A stretch of DNA of 26,890 bases from Fimenecus sp045613585 (GTDB lineage Bacteria; Bacillota; Clostridia; Oscillospirales; Acutalibacteraceae): positions 1 to 26,890 of the forward strand of contig JAZLBG010000145.1 of assembly GCA_045613585.1 (NCBI GenBank). The letters run 5' to 3'. Shown here one piece after another: positions 26,750-26,890 of the stretch; positions within the stretch are counted from its first letter, which is position 1; every line of letters starts with the position of its first letter. The notes under the pieces are model-generated. The model was not told the DNA's origin. It was given only the letters and a program-made list of their open reading frames with translations, and did not search any database. The translations under genes were made by a program, and so were the position numbers.

Positions 26750-26890
26750 ATGTTTGAACGAATTAAAAAATTATTCATGAGAAAATGAATAAACAAAGTG
26801 GTTGTTGATACATTAAGGGAACAAAACCACCGTTTAAAAGAAAGAGTTGCAGAATTAGAAGAAGCAACCGAAAAGAAATTTTGTTCACAC
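26750..26890 (+). CDS. Coiled-coil protein, 3' truncated by the window end
   Basis: Only 47 residues are visible: MFERIKKLFMRKGINKVVVDTLREQNHRLKERVAELEEATEKKFCSH. A basic N-terminus is followed by a leucine-heptad coiled coil (LREQNHRLKERVAELEE). One TGA=Gly. No identification possible. Confidence 0.5.

Noticed and set aside
1..26890. UGA=Trp (Mycoplasma-type table 4) instead of Gly
   Set aside because: Trp would be placed at glycine-invariant sites of RT, integrase, Erf and TerL, and would give implausible runs of Trp in tail proteins; TGG is used normally for Trp.
1..26890. tRNA or tmRNA genes, including a UGA-decoding tRNA-Gly
   Set aside because: No cloverleaf with T-arm GGTTCRA and acceptor pairing could be found by eye; the two GGTTCTACAA sequences lack the rest of a tRNA.
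1..26890. CRISPR array or insertion sequence
   Set aside because: No regularly spaced repeats and no transposase were seen; the only long repeats are VR/TR and the promoter pair.

Overview
The window is one continuous, all-plus-strand segment of a tailed temperate phage (HK97-type capsid, long non-contractile siphovirus-like tail) whose genes read through only if UGA is a sense codon. In-frame TGA falls where glycine is conserved: the DGR reverse-transcriptase signature IGSYLSQ, the TerL nuclease strand IGVDPA, the integrase TGLRRSE box, the Erf motif ALGAVETYQRRY and the tape-measure C-terminus. TAA, and once TAG, end the genes. UGA=Gly is translation table 25, known from the candidate phyla Absconditabacteria (SR1) and Gracilibacteria (BD1-5), so the host is most likely one of these small epibiotic CPR bacteria. 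Standard-code ORF calling breaks almost every gene, and all real genes below were re-read with UGA=Gly.

Layout. 1-1572: C-terminal half of the large terminase and three small genes. 1605-2153: a membrane-anchored extracytoplasmic protein isolated between two intrinsic terminators, like a moron. 2161-6682: a promoter, then portal, head-morphogenesis protein, prohead protease fused to an acidic scaffold-like tail, and major capsid protein. 6755-8925: head-tail connector genes. 8956-14599: major tail protein, two overlapping tail-assembly chaperone frames (+1/-2), tape measure, distal tail protein and tail hub. 14631-18958: a diversity-generating retroelement (DGR). It holds an 809-residue receptor-binding protein with a C-type-lectin-like C-terminus carrying the variable repeat (VR), a post-VR hairpin, a small acidic gene, the template repeat (TR), a structured spacer and the reverse transcriptase. 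VR and TR align without gaps over 144 bp; 19 of 21 differences lie at TR adenines.

18961-21238: a second copy of the 2161 promoter, then small membrane proteins (holin candidates), small unknowns and a papain-like cysteine peptidase (lysin candidate), closed by a strong terminator. 21453-22379: tyrosine integrase. 22380-22924 has no gene but is dense in structure: a near-consensus promoter, a roughly 170-nt terminator-ended RNA with long helices, then two interleaved inverted repeats (pseudoknot or switch) bracketed by a 12-bp direct repeat. 22925-26890: replication/recombination genes (initiation-like protein, Erf annealing protein) with small unknowns, a membrane-anchored lysozyme-like protein and a truncated coiled-coil gene.

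Most notable are the recoded-phage DGR, whose TR/VR cassette contains no UGA at all, and the RNA-rich region between integrase and replication genes. No repressor gene is visible in the window, so RNA-based control is a possibility, not a demonstrated fact.
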